Of a stretch of 64,000 bases of DNA, positions 42,302 to 51,098 are shown one piece after another. This stretch comes from Jejuia sp047345485. Lineage in GTDB: Bacteria; Bacteroidota; Bacteroidia; Flavobacteriales; Flavobacteriaceae. Under the pieces are notes generated by a model. The model was not told the origin of the DNA, searched no databases, and worked only from the letters and a program-made list of their open reading frames with translations. The position numbers were made by a program, and so were the translations under genes. Location of the stretch: positions 124,001 to 188,000 of the forward strand of contig NZ_JBLFEN010000006.1 of assembly GCF_047345485.1 (NCBI RefSeq), read 5' to 3'. The stretch's first letter is position 1, and every line of letters starts with the position of its first letter.

Positions 42302-42388
42302 AACAACGTTGCGCTTATTGGCGCATATTTACTAAATTAAACTAAAACTAATGTTGTTGGAAAATCTGCTTTCGGGCAGATTTTTTTA
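42302..42388 (+). ncRNA. candidate structured small RNA or leader with its own terminator
   Basis: AACAACGTT (42302-42310) pairs with AATGTTGTT (42350-42358), nine pairs with one G-U. It encloses a GCGC / GCGC hairpin (42311-42324) and an unpaired AT-rich strand. Immediately after comes the terminator hairpin AAAATCTGC / GCAGATTTT (42361-42384) with a T-tract to 42387. No gene on the plus strand precedes it: miaB starts at 41993 on the other strand. Either it is a discrete RNA of about 90 bases or an attenuating leader of the 42434 gene. No convincing promoter was found upstream. Confidence 0.5.
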
Positions 42389-42433
42389 TGTATAATTGTA
42401 TAAGAATTGTAATAACTAACCAGATTATATAGT

Positions 42434-43204
42434 GTGAATTCATACGATGCTTTAAAGCAAAAAATAGAAAATGCACCAAACTTAGATTTTGGAGACATTA
42501 TTAGTGACGCCATAGAGTTATTTAAAAAAGTTTGGGTTAAAGGTTTTTTAATGGTACTGTTTATCGTTATTGCAGCAGCCATTCTAGGTTTTATTTTTCA
42601 AACTATAGGTTTAGCAGTAGATCCTACTATTTTAATGGAAGGTGTAACAGCTGAATCTTTAGCGCAATTTTATTCAAAAAACGCATTGTATAGCCTGCCA
42701 CAAACTATACTTATAAGTACGTTAACTATTGCTTTATTAGCGGGGTTTTATAGAATGTGTAAATATGAAGTTGAAGAACAAACCCCGAATGATGAATATT
42801 TTTATTTTTTCCAAAAAGAATATTTTTCAAAAGCATTAATGTTAGGTATCATTTACGCTATAATTGCTGCAGTTGCACAAGCCCTGTTGTTAATACCTTA
42901 TATATATGTGTTTGTGCCACTATCTTATTTTGCGATTATATTTTCAAACAATCCAGAGTTGAGTGAAATGGAAATTGTAAAGTTGAGTTTTGCATTAGGT
43001 AATAAAAAATGGTTCATCAGTTTTGGAACTATGATTGTATGTGCCATTTTAGGATGTCTTGGCGTTATTGCCTGTTTTATTGGTATAATACTTACTATTA
43101 GTATAGCTTATTTACCAGTGTTTTTAATTTACAAAGATGTAGTTGGTTTTAATACCCATAGTGAAATTGACCTAATAGGAAATAATACAGAAAACAGATT
43201 ATAA
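42434..43204 (+). CDS. polytopic membrane protein, paralogue 1
   Basis: The 256-residue protein has a soluble N-terminal segment (about 1-30; NLDFGDIISDAIELFKKVW) and roughly five or six membrane helices. It is homologous over its whole length to the next gene; shared blocks include DFG(D/T)I, ELFKKVW, DEYFYFF/DDYFYFF and KLSFALGNKKW/KASFKLGNKKW. The GTG start is supported by alignment with the paralogue's ATG start. Similar flavobacterial proteins are often misnamed beta-carotene monooxygenase. The function is unknown. It lies 46 bases after the terminator at 42388. Confidence 0.72.
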   Translation: MNSYDALKQKIENAPNLDFGDIISDAIELFKKVWVKGFLMVLFIVIAAAILGFIFQTIGLAVDPTILMEGVTAESLAQFYSKNALYSLPQTILISTLTIALLAGFYRMCKYEVEEQTPNDEYFYFFQKEYFSKALMLGIIYAIIAAVAQALLLIPYIYVFVPLSYFAIIFSNNPELSEMEIVKLSFALGNKKWFISFGTMIVCAILGCLGVIACFIGIILTISIAYLPVFLIYKDVVGFNTHSEIDLIGNNTENRL

Positions 43205-43206
43205 AT

Positions 43207-43971
43207 ATGATTACTATTGAAACATTGTTAGAAAAAATAGAGCGTGCTAAAGATTTAGATTTTGGTACAATTTTTAATGAATCTATAGAGCTATTTAAAA
43301 AAGTATGGCTGCAGGGATTTGTAATTTTACTTTTAAGTATGCTACTAATGCTTCCCTTTTATATTTTAATGTACATTCCATTAATTGCAATGGGAGTTAT
43401 GGATCCAGAGTCACTTAACAATGGTGGGCAACCAAATTTAGCAATTATGTTGCCGTTTTATGGGCTAATGATAGTGTTTGCGTTTTTTGCAATGATTATA
43501 GGGGTGGGGCTTAAAGCAGCGTTTTTTAAAATTTGTAAGAATAAAGATTTAAATACAACTGCAAATGATGATTATTTTTATTTTTTCAAAAAACCATATT
43601 TTGGTAAAACAGCTAAAATAGGAGCTATTTCATTTGGTTTATTTATTGGTTCGTATATTTTATGTTTTTTTCCAGTAATATATATGGTTGTTCCTGTTAC
43701 AATGATTAATGTTATCTATGCGTTTAATCCAGACATGTCTGCATCAAACATTGTAAAAGCTAGTTTTAAATTAGGTAATAAAAAATGGTTAATTATTTTT
43801 GGATTAACTTTTGTTTCAGGTATGCTAGCTGGAATTGTAGGAGCTATTATGTGTTTTATTGGAATATTGTTTACATCTTCTTTTTCGTATATACCTGCGT
43901 ATTTTGTTTACAAAAATTCAATTGGTCTTGATGATAAAAGCGAAATAGAACAAATAGGTAAAGGAGAATAA
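43207..43971 (+). CDS. polytopic membrane protein, paralogue 2
   Basis: The 254-residue tandem paralogue of the preceding gene starts two bases after its stop. It has the same layout: an amphipathic N-terminus (DLDFGTIFNESIELFKKVW), then several membrane helices with NDDYFYFFKKPYF and FKLGNKKWLIIFG between them. Two tandem copies suggest a hetero-oligomer or redundant pair in the inner membrane. The function is unknown. It is closed by a strong terminator. Confidence 0.75.
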   Translation: MITIETLLEKIERAKDLDFGTIFNESIELFKKVWLQGFVILLLSMLLMLPFYILMYIPLIAMGVMDPESLNNGGQPNLAIMLPFYGLMIVFAFFAMIIGVGLKAAFFKICKNKDLNTTANDDYFYFFKKPYFGKTAKIGAISFGLFIGSYILCFFPVIYMVVPVTMINVIYAFNPDMSASNIVKASFKLGNKKWLIIFGLTFVSGMLAGIVGAIMCFIGILFTSSFSYIPAYFVYKNSIGLDDKSEIEQIGKGE

Positions 43972-43993
43972 AACAGAATTAATATCCAAAAAT

Positions 43994-44030
43994 AAAAAAG
44001 ACCAAAGCTATCCAAGATTTGGTCTTTTTT
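43994..44030 (+). terminator. intrinsic terminator after the paralogue pair
   Basis: The 13-bp stem AAAAAAGACCAAA / TTTGGTCTTTTTT with an 11-base loop ends in a T-tract. Confidence 0.9.
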
Positions 44031-44092
44031 ATTTTAAATAAGATAGTAGTATACTACTAACGCGACTATTATAGGAGGTGTTTAATTTATTT

Positions 44093-44100
44093 TAATTTTA
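44093..44100 (+). promoter_or_regulatory. -7-like element before the LpxR-type gene
   Basis: TAATTTTA (one base from TAnnTTTG) ends four bases before the TTG start at 44105, the same spacing as at tatA and the HYC_CC_PP gene. The TAA in it is also an in-frame stop, so no start lies further upstream. Confidence 0.45.
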
Positions 44101-44104
44101 CGAG

Positions 44105-45016
44105 TTGTTTAGTTTAAGACTTTTATGTGTTTTTGTGGTGTTATTTTTGGGTTTTCAGGTTTTAGAATCTCAAAATCAGCAACTTGATATTAAAATAAGT
44201 AATGATAAGTTTGTTTTTCAAGATAAATATTATACAAGCGGTCTGCACATTTCATATAGAAAATATCTTAAAAATAAATTTTTATTTAAGCAGCAAAAAA
44301 GCCAAAGGTTACAACTTAATATTTTGGTAGGTAACGAAACATATACGCCTAGTAATCTTTCGTCCTTTAATACAAATGATTTTGATAGGCCTTATGCAGG
44401 TTGGCTGTTTGTAGGTGTGGAATTAGCTAAAATAAAATTCAAGTCTGCATTATTTTTATCTGTTGAGTCTGGTATTACAGGCGAAGAATCTTTAGCAGGA
44501 AAACTTCAAAATGCATTTCATGAGTTATTAAATATTGAAAAACCAACATGGCAAGATGAAATAGCTTATAAGTGGTTATTTAATTTTAAAATAAAACAAG
44601 TGTATGACATTCCTTTGGGAAACAGCACTAGTATTCAAAATCATTCTAGTGTAAGCGTTGGCAGTAAAGATATTTATTTAAAAAACAGTTTATTTCTTTT
44701 TTTTGGAAAATTCAATACACTCCAAAATTCATCTAGACTAAACGCTTTAAGCTCAGTTTCAAAAAAAGAATTTTTCGGTTTTATAGGTGGTAGTTATAAA
44801 TATGTTGCGCTTAATACATTAATACAAGGTAGTCCATTTAATGATAGCGATGCTTTTACTTCAATAGCAGAAAAAAACATTTATAGTTTACAAGCAGGAA
44901 GTGTTTTAAGGACAAGACGAAATATTTTTAAACTAGAATATATATACAATTCAAAAGAAACTCCACTATCTACATCTCATATCTTTGGAGCATTTACTTT
45001 TGGTTTTGTTTTCTGA
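44105..45016 (+). CDS. LpxR-type lipid A deacylase family outer-membrane protein
   Basis: The 303-residue product has a signal peptide (LRLLCVFVVLFLGFQVLESQ) and a predicted beta-barrel with the LpxR signposts NDKFVFQDKYYTSGLHISY, FDRPYAGWLFVG and SGITGEESLAGKLQNAFHELL. LpxR removes the 3'-acyloxyacyl group of lipid A in the outer membrane; activity here is inferred from family features. The start is TTG: no in-frame ATG exists in the whole frame and an in-frame stop lies 12 bases upstream. The gene stands alone between a terminator and topA. Confidence 0.75.
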   Translation: MFSLRLLCVFVVLFLGFQVLESQNQQLDIKISNDKFVFQDKYYTSGLHISYRKYLKNKFLFKQQKSQRLQLNILVGNETYTPSNLSSFNTNDFDRPYAGWLFVGVELAKIKFKSALFLSVESGITGEESLAGKLQNAFHELLNIEKPTWQDEIAYKWLFNFKIKQVYDIPLGNSTSIQNHSSVSVGSKDIYLKNSLFLFFGKFNTLQNSSRLNALSSVSKKEFFGFIGGSYKYVALNTLIQGSPFNDSDAFTSIAEKNIYSLQAGSVLRTRRNIFKLEYIYNSKETPLSTSHIFGAFTFGFVF

Positions 45017-45099
45017 TAAAGTTTAAAAGTATTCTATCGATTTTTGTGTTAACGTTATGTAAAATATCGATAAATAACGCAGATAAACTTTTTTTGATA

Positions 45100-45107
45100 T
45101 ACATTTG
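45100..45107 (+). promoter_or_regulatory. -7 promoter element of topA
   Basis: TACATTTG is an exact TAnnTTTG match, 19 bases before the ATG at 45127. Confidence 0.6.
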
Positions 45108-45126
45108 TACCTTCAAAAAATGATAT

Positions 45127-47628
45127 ATGGCGAAGAATTTAGTAATAGTAGAGTCACCAGCTAAGGCAAAAACTATAGAAAAATTTTTAGGTAAAGATTT
45201 TAAAGTAGAATCTAGTTTTGGGCATATTGCAGACTTACCTTCAAAAGAATTAGGTGTAGATGTTGAGGGTGATTTTAATCCTAAGTATCAAGTTTCAAAA
45301 GATAAAAAAGAGGTTGTAAAAAAACTAAAAGCATTAGCTAAGAAAGCAGAAATGGTTTGGTTAGCAAGTGATGAAGACCGAGAGGGTGAGGCAATTGCAT
45401 GGCATTTAGCAGAAACTTTAAAATTAGATAAAGCTAAAACTAAACGTATTGTTTTTCATGAGATTACAAAAGCAGCGATAAAAAAAGCAATTGAAAACCC
45501 TAGAGGTATTGATTATGATTTGGTTGATGCACAACAGGCACGCCGTGTGCTAGATAGAATTGTGGGTTACGAATTATCTCCTGTGCTTTGGAGAAAAGTT
45601 AAAGGCGGATTATCGGCAGGTAGAGTACAATCTGTTTCAGTGCGATTAATTGTTGAAAAAGAAAGAGATATACAAGGGTTTACGCCAGAAGCGTCATTTA
45701 GAATTGATGCTGAATTTTCAAATGAAGATGGGCAATCATTTAAAGCAAAATTGCCTAAAAATTTTAAAACCAAAGAAGAAGCTTATCAGTTTTTAGAAAA
45801 AAACGCCGCAGCAGATTTTAAGGTAGCGGATCTTCAAAAGAAACCGGCAAAAAAATCACCTGCAGCACCATTTACAACATCAACCTTACAACAAGAGGCC
45901 TCACGGAAATTATATTTTTCTGTAAGTAAAACCATGACGATGGCGCAACGTTTGTACGAAGCGGGTTTAATTACTTATATGAGAACAGATAGTGTGAATT
46001 TATCTGATGAAGCTAAACAAGGCGCACAAGCAGAAATTGAAAATGCCTACGGTGATACTTATAGTAACCCTAGAAATTATAAAGGAAAAGCCAAAGGAGC
46101 TCAAGAAGCTCATGAAGCGATACGTCCCACAGATTTTTCTAAACATTCTGTGAATATAGATAGAGATCAAGCTCGTCTCTATGATTTAATTTGGAAACGT
46201 GCCATTGCATCTCAAATGAGTGATGCTCAATTAGAGCGTACAAATGTTAAAATAAATACCTCTACACATAAAGAAACATTTTCTGCCAATGGCGAAGTTA
46301 TAAAATTTGATGGGTTTTTAAAGGTGTACCTTGAAGGAACAGATGATGAAGATGCAGAGCAAGATGGTATGCTACCAGCTTTAAAAGTTAACGAAACCTT
46401 ATTAAATAGTTTTATTTCTGCTACAGAGCGTTACACGCGTCCACCAGCAAGATACACAGAGGCTTCCTTAGTTAAGAAGCTGGAAGAGTTAGGTATTGGT
46501 CGTCCGTCTACCTATGCGCCAACAATTTCAACGATTCAAAATAGAAATTATGTTGAAAAAGGAACAGTTGAAGGTATAGAACGAAATTATACCCAATTAA
46601 AACTTCAAGACGGTAAGGTTTCTGATAAAACATTAACAGAGAAAGTTGGTTCAGATAAAGGAAAATTAGTCCCTACTGATATTGGTATGATTGTAACTGA
46701 TTTTTTAGTGAATCATTTTGAAGCTATTTTAGATTATAACTTTACTGCAAAAGTAGAGGAAGATTTTGATGAAATTGCCGAAGGAAAAGAAGATTGGAAA
46801 GAAATGATGCAATCATTTTACAAAAAATTCCATCCTGTAGTTGAAGATGTTAAGGAAAATGCAGATAGAGAATCTGGAGAACGTATTTTGGGCGAAGATC
46901 CTAAAACTGGGAAACGCGTTAGTGTACGTTTAGGTAAATTTGGACCAATGGTACAAATAGGTACTGTTGATGATGAAGAAAAACCGCAGTTTGCAAGTTT
47001 AAGTCCAGACCAACAATTAAATACAATTACTTATGAAGAAGCGATGGATTTATTCCAACTTCCTAAAAATTTAGGTAATTATGAAGGTGAGGAAGTATTG
47101 GTAAATAACGGTCGTTTTGGACCTTATGTTAAATTTGGTGATGCTTTTGTATCATTACCAAGAGGTACAGATCCTTTAAGCGTAGAGTTGGATGATGCAA
47201 TTGTTTTAATAAAAGAAAAACAAAAAGCAGATGCACCCATATATATGTATAAAGATTTACCTGTGCAAAAAGGCAAAGGACGTTTTGGACCATTTATAAA
47301 GTGGAACAATATGTTTATTAATGTAAACAAAAAGTACGATTGGGATAATTTATCTGATAACGAAATTGTTGAATTGATTGAAATAAAAATTCAAAAGGAA
47401 ATAGATAAAGTTATTCATAATTGGGAAGATGAAGGCGTTCGTGTTGAGAAAGCAAGATGGGGTAGACATAATGTTATTAAAGGTAAAATAAAAGTAGAGC
47501 TTCCTAAAACAGTTGATGTTTCTGAAATGACACTAGATGAAGCAAAAGCCATCATAGAAGCAAAAACACCTAAGAAAAAAGCAACAAAAAAACGTACTAC
47601 AAAGAAGAAAACAACCGCAAAAAAATAA
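45127..47628 (+). CDS. topA: DNA topoisomerase I
   Basis: The 833-residue type IA topoisomerase has a Toprim domain (NLVIVESPAKAKTIEKFLG, SDEDREGEAIAWHL), the active Tyr284 in GLITYMRTDSV, and several C-terminal repeats with GRFGPYVKFGD and GRFGPFIKW motifs in place of zinc fingers. A basic Lys/Thr-rich tail follows. It relaxes negative supercoils. The ureohydrolase gene follows after 15 bases and may share the transcript with gldKLMN further on. Confidence 0.97.
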   Translation: MAKNLVIVESPAKAKTIEKFLGKDFKVESSFGHIADLPSKELGVDVEGDFNPKYQVSKDKKEVVKKLKALAKKAEMVWLASDEDREGEAIAWHLAETLKLDKAKTKRIVFHEITKAAIKKAIENPRGIDYDLVDAQQARRVLDRIVGYELSPVLWRKVKGGLSAGRVQSVSVRLIVEKERDIQGFTPEASFRIDAEFSNEDGQSFKAKLPKNFKTKEEAYQFLEKNAAADFKVADLQKKPAKKSPAAPFTTSTLQQEASRKLYFSVSKTMTMAQRLYEAGLITYMRTDSVNLSDEAKQGAQAEIENAYGDTYSNPRNYKGKAKGAQEAHEAIRPTDFSKHSVNIDRDQARLYDLIWKRAIASQMSDAQLERTNVKINTSTHKETFSANGEVIKFDGFLKVYLEGTDDEDAEQDGMLPALKVNETLLNSFISATERYTRPPARYTEASLVKKLEELGIGRPSTYAPTISTIQNRNYVEKGTVEGIERNYTQLKLQDGKVSDKTLTEKVGSDKGKLVPTDIGMIVTDFLVNHFEAILDYNFTAKVEEDFDEIAEGKEDWKEMMQSFYKKFHPVVEDVKENADRESGERILGEDPKTGKRVSVRLGKFGPMVQIGTVDDEEKPQFASLSPDQQLNTITYEEAMDLFQLPKNLGNYEGEEVLVNNGRFGPYVKFGDAFVSLPRGTDPLSVELDDAIVLIKEKQKADAPIYMYKDLPVQKGKGRFGPFIKWNNMFINVNKKYDWDNLSDNEIVELIEIKIQKEIDKVIHNWEDEGVRVEKARWGRHNVIKGKIKVELPKTVDVSEMTLDEAKAIIEAKTPKKKATKKRTTKKKTTAKK

Positions 47629-47643
47629 ACAGTATCTAACAGT

Positions 47644-48810
47644 ATGAATTTTAATTTCCTCTCACCGGTATCAGACAAGGTTTTAGCACATAACGAATTA
47701 TTGTCTATGCAGTCTTTGGGAAGAAAACTACGTATACATTCCAACCAAAACGGAATGCCAGAATTAGATAATGTTCGTATTGCTTTATTAGGGATTATAG
47801 AAAATAGAAACGACGTAGATTATATTGGAGAAACATTTCAATTAGATGAGATTAGAAAATCTCTGTATGCTTTATATCCAGGTAGCTGGAGTACTTCAAT
47901 AGCCGATTTAGGTGATATTAATGCAGGTGAAAGTGTAGAAGACACCTATTTTGCGTTAAAAGAAACTATCGAAATTCTTGTTAAAAAAAATATCATTCCT
48001 GTTTTATTAGGTGGTAGCCAAGACCTAACGTATGCAAATTATCGTGCTTACGATGCACTTATGCCAATGGTTAACTTGGTAAATGTTGACTCTAAGTTTG
48101 ATTTAGGTGATTCTGCAAAACCTATTAAGAATAATAGTTATGTTGGTAAAGTAATATTAGATGAGCCTTATAATCTATTTAATTATTCCAATATTGGATA
48201 CCAAACCTATTTTAATTCTCAAGAAGAAATAGATTTGATGGAACGTTTGTATTTTGAATCGTACCGTTTAGGTGAAGTTAATAAGGATATCACAATAGTA
48301 GAGCCAGTTTTAAGAGATGCCAATATTGTAAGCATAGATTTAAAGTCGGTAAAAGGTGCAGAGGTAAGTTTAAAACAAAAATTTTCGCCAAACGGCTTAG
48401 ATGGAAAAGAAATTTGTGCAATCTCTAGATATGCAGGTATTAGTAATAAAGTAAGTTCTTTCGGTATATATGGTTATAAACCCTCAAATGATGATGAGAT
48501 TTCATCCATGCTCATTTCACAAATTATCTGGTACTTTATAGAAGGTGTTAATTGTAGAGTTAAAGATGATGACTTTACAGATGAAAGGAATTACCAAAAG
48601 TTTTATACCATGGTAGAGTCTCACGAACTTATATTTTATAAGAGTAATAAGACAGGGCGCTGGTGGGTTGAGATTCCTTTTTTATCAGAAGTGAATAATA
48701 AATTAAAAAGACACACGTTATTACCATGCACACACCAAGATTACCTGGATGCGTGTAACAATATAGTGCCAAACCGTTGGTTTAAAGCATTTCAAAAGAA
48801 TTCTGTTTAA
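47644..48810 (+). CDS. ureohydrolase-fold protein with degraded metal site
   Basis: The 388-residue arginase/formimidoylglutamase fold has recognisable blocks PVLLGGSQDLTY (120-130), LVNVDSKFDLGD (145-156) and IVSIDLKSVKGAE (228-240). Compared with arginase, the bridging-metal ligands are only half preserved: Asp149, Asp153 and Asp232 remain, but the GGDH His is Gln126, the DAHxD His is Lys151 and the second Asp of SxDxD is Lys234. It is therefore unlikely to bind two manganese ions. It lies between topA and gldK on the same strand and may have a structural or regulatory role. Confidence 0.8.
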   Translation: MNFNFLSPVSDKVLAHNELLSMQSLGRKLRIHSNQNGMPELDNVRIALLGIIENRNDVDYIGETFQLDEIRKSLYALYPGSWSTSIADLGDINAGESVEDTYFALKETIEILVKKNIIPVLLGGSQDLTYANYRAYDALMPMVNLVNVDSKFDLGDSAKPIKNNSYVGKVILDEPYNLFNYSNIGYQTYFNSQEEIDLMERLYFESYRLGEVNKDITIVEPVLRDANIVSIDLKSVKGAEVSLKQKFSPNGLDGKEICAISRYAGISNKVSSFGIYGYKPSNDDEISSMLISQIIWYFIEGVNCRVKDDDFTDERNYQKFYTMVESHELIFYKSNKTGRWWVEIPFLSEVNNKLKRHTLLPCTHQDYLDACNNIVPNRWFKAFQKNSV

Positions 48811-48835
48811 CAGATTAAGAATAGTTAAAAGGTCA

Positions 48836-48880
48836 ATTTCATCGGTAAAAAGACAATTTTTCACGATGAAATGTTATTTT
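48836..48880 (+). promoter_or_regulatory. ATTTCATCG element upstream of gldK
   Basis: ATTTCATCGGTAAAA and, at the same offset, ATGTTATTTT are shared with 63236-63280 before the LRR gene (30 of 45 positions, concentrated at the two ends). TTTCATCG also pairs with CGATGAAA within the element. Candidate regulatory site in the 157-base spacer. Confidence 0.35.
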
Positions 48881-48967
48881 TTTAGATAAAAAGTTGTTTT
48901 TTCGAAAATATATAAATATGTTTACGCTCTCAAAATTGAAGCTATAATAATTAACCTCGAGTTTCCT

Positions 48968-50338
48968 ATGAATATGAAGAAGTTTATTTTATTAACCGCA
49001 GTATTAACTATACTGGCTAGTTGTGGCTCTAAAGATAGAGGCGAGCTAGTAGGAGTTAAAGGGAAAAAATGGCATCCAGAAAAGCCTTATGGTATGGAGC
49101 TTGTTCCTGGTGGTGCATTTATAATGGGTAAGGCAGATGATGACCTTGCTGGTGTAAATGATGCTCCTGGAAAAACTGTTACAGTTAGAGCTTTCTATAT
49201 GGATGCAACTGAAATTACAAATAGCGAATACCGACAGTTTGTACACTGGGTTAGAGATTCTGTGTTAAGAATGGAGCTTGCTAAACTTGCTGATGATGTT
49301 GGTTTAACGCAAACCGATGCAGGAACTATAGGAGACTATGCATTTAGTGACGCAGATCCAGAAAACATGTCTGTTTACGAGAAGTATATGTACGAAAACT
49401 ATACAGGACTTGGGCCAACAGGATATGAAGGACGAAAAATAAATAAGGACGTAGATTTAATTTTTGATACTTCTGAGTATTTAGATGAATACTATGCAGA
49501 GATTATGGATACGATGTATTTACCTTTAGAAGAGTCTTACAATGGGCAACGTACTTGGGATGTAAAGAAATTTAAATTTCAATACAGCTACATGGATATC
49601 CAAGAAGCTGCAAAAAATAGAGGTGTTAAGCGTAGCAAAGTCATAAAAAAAGAAGAAGTAGAGATTTATCCAGATACAACAGTTTGGATTAGAGATTTTC
49701 AATATTCATACAACGAACCAATGCATAACGATTATTTTTGGCATGAAGCCTATGGGGATTACCCTGTTGTTGGAGTTACTTGGAAACAAGCTAAGGCGTT
49801 TTGTGAGTGGAGAACTATTAATAAAAACACATTCCAAAAATCTAGAAAAGGTGCAGCTTTGGTAAACAGGTTTAGATTACCATCTGAAGCAGAGTGGGAA
49901 TATGCCGCTAGAGGCGGTTTGCAAGCAGCAACCTATCCGTGGGGTGGTCCTTACACAAAAAGTGATAGAGGTTGCTTTATGGCAAACTTTAAACCAGTAC
50001 GTGGAGATTATGCTGCAGATCAAGCACTTTACACAGTAGAAGCAAAGTCTTATGAGCCAAACGATTATAATTTGTATAATATGGCTGGTAATGTAGCAGA
50101 GTGGGTAAATGCATCATACGACCCTGCGTCTTATGAGTATTCATCAACTATAAACCCAAGTGTTAACGATAAAGATAACTCACGAAAAGTTATTAGAGGT
50201 GGCTCTTGGAAAGATGTGGCTTACTTTTTGCAAGTAAGTTCAAGAGATTACGAATATGCAGATTCTGCAAGAAGTTATATAGGTTTTAGAACCGTTCAAG
50301 ATTATATGGGGACAAACGTAACGAACAACGGGAAATAA
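48968..50338 (+). CDS. gldK: type IX secretion lipoprotein GldK
   Basis: The 456-residue lipoprotein (Cys19 in TILASCGS) has a formylglycine-generating-enzyme-like (FGE-sulfatase) fold: ELVPGGAFIMGKADDD, ATEITNSEYRQFV, WKQAKAFCEWR, RLPSEAEWEYAARGG, NMAGNVAEWV and VIRGGSWKD. In GldK this fold is structural; with GldN it forms the periplasmic ring of the T9SS beneath the outer membrane. It is the first gene of gldKLMN. Two close ATG codons (48968, 48974) both fit. Confidence 0.97.
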   Translation: MNMKKFILLTAVLTILASCGSKDRGELVGVKGKKWHPEKPYGMELVPGGAFIMGKADDDLAGVNDAPGKTVTVRAFYMDATEITNSEYRQFVHWVRDSVLRMELAKLADDVGLTQTDAGTIGDYAFSDADPENMSVYEKYMYENYTGLGPTGYEGRKINKDVDLIFDTSEYLDEYYAEIMDTMYLPLEESYNGQRTWDVKKFKFQYSYMDIQEAAKNRGVKRSKVIKKEEVEIYPDTTVWIRDFQYSYNEPMHNDYFWHEAYGDYPVVGVTWKQAKAFCEWRTINKNTFQKSRKGAALVNRFRLPSEAEWEYAARGGLQAATYPWGGPYTKSDRGCFMANFKPVRGDYAADQALYTVEAKSYEPNDYNLYNMAGNVAEWVNASYDPASYEYSSTINPSVNDKDNSRKVIRGGSWKDVAYFLQVSSRDYEYADSARSYIGFRTVQDYMGTNVTNNGK

Positions 50339-50419
50339 GCCTAATAAAATCAAATCAGTAATAATTATTAATTTAACCTACTTGAGTAGTATATCTACTT
50401 AAAATTAAAAACCAAAATT

Positions 50420-51055
50420 ATGGCAAAGTCAAAAGCAAGTAAAAAATTTATGAATATGGCCTATGGCCTTGGAGCATCAATTGTAATTATTGGAGCTTTA
50501 TTTAAAATTACACATTTCGAAATAGGATTCTTAACAGGTAATTTAATGTTAACAATTGGTTTAGTTGCAGAGGCAATTATATTTGCATTATCTGCATTCG
50601 AACCTGTTGATGAAGATGTAGATTGGTCTTTAGTATATCCAGAATTAGCTGGAGGACAAGCATCTGCTAAAGAAGCACAACAAAACCCTAAAGGCGTGTT
50701 GTCTCAAAAATTAGATGATTTACTTAAAGAAGCTAAAATCGATGGTGAATTAATGGCAAGCTTAGGCGAAAGCATTAAAAACTTTGAGGGTGCAGCAAAA
50801 GGTATTTCACCAACTGTAGATTCTATACAAGCTACTCAAAAATATGGAGAAGAATTATCTCTAGCAGCGGCACAAATGGAATCTTTAAACAGTCTTTACA
50901 AAGTTCAATTAGAGAGTGTAAATAAACAAGCTTCTATAAACGAAGAGTCTGTTGAAAACGCCGCTAAGTTAAAAGAACAAATGGCATCTTTAACTTCAAA
51001 TCTGTCGTCACTTAATGGTGTATATGGAGGAATGTTATCTGCAATGAATAAATAA
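50420..51055 (+). CDS. gldL: type IX secretion motor subunit GldL
   Basis: The 211-residue protein has two membrane helices (about 15-32 and 38-60) separated by KITHFEIGFLTG, with the intramembrane Glu51 in IGLVAEAIIFALSAFEP. This likely matches the glutamate on the proton path of the characterised flavobacterial motor. A long cytoplasmic helical tail follows. It forms the pentameric stator around GldM in the inner membrane. Confidence 0.96.
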   Translation: MAKSKASKKFMNMAYGLGASIVIIGALFKITHFEIGFLTGNLMLTIGLVAEAIIFALSAFEPVDEDVDWSLVYPELAGGQASAKEAQQNPKGVLSQKLDDLLKEAKIDGELMASLGESIKNFEGAAKGISPTVDSIQATQKYGEELSLAAAQMESLNSLYKVQLESVNKQASINEESVENAAKLKEQMASLTSNLSSLNGVYGGMLSAMNK

Positions 51056-51098
51056 TTAGGGGTTACCCAAATTTAATAACCAAAAAACCTAATTACAC

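Larger units (their letters stand above)
41994..42433. other. miaB divergent intergenic region (440 bp)
   Basis: Holds the miaB promoter and dyad at its left end, about 200 AT-rich bases in which I see nothing, and the structured RNA candidate with its terminator at the right end. No open frame of note. Confidence 0.6.
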
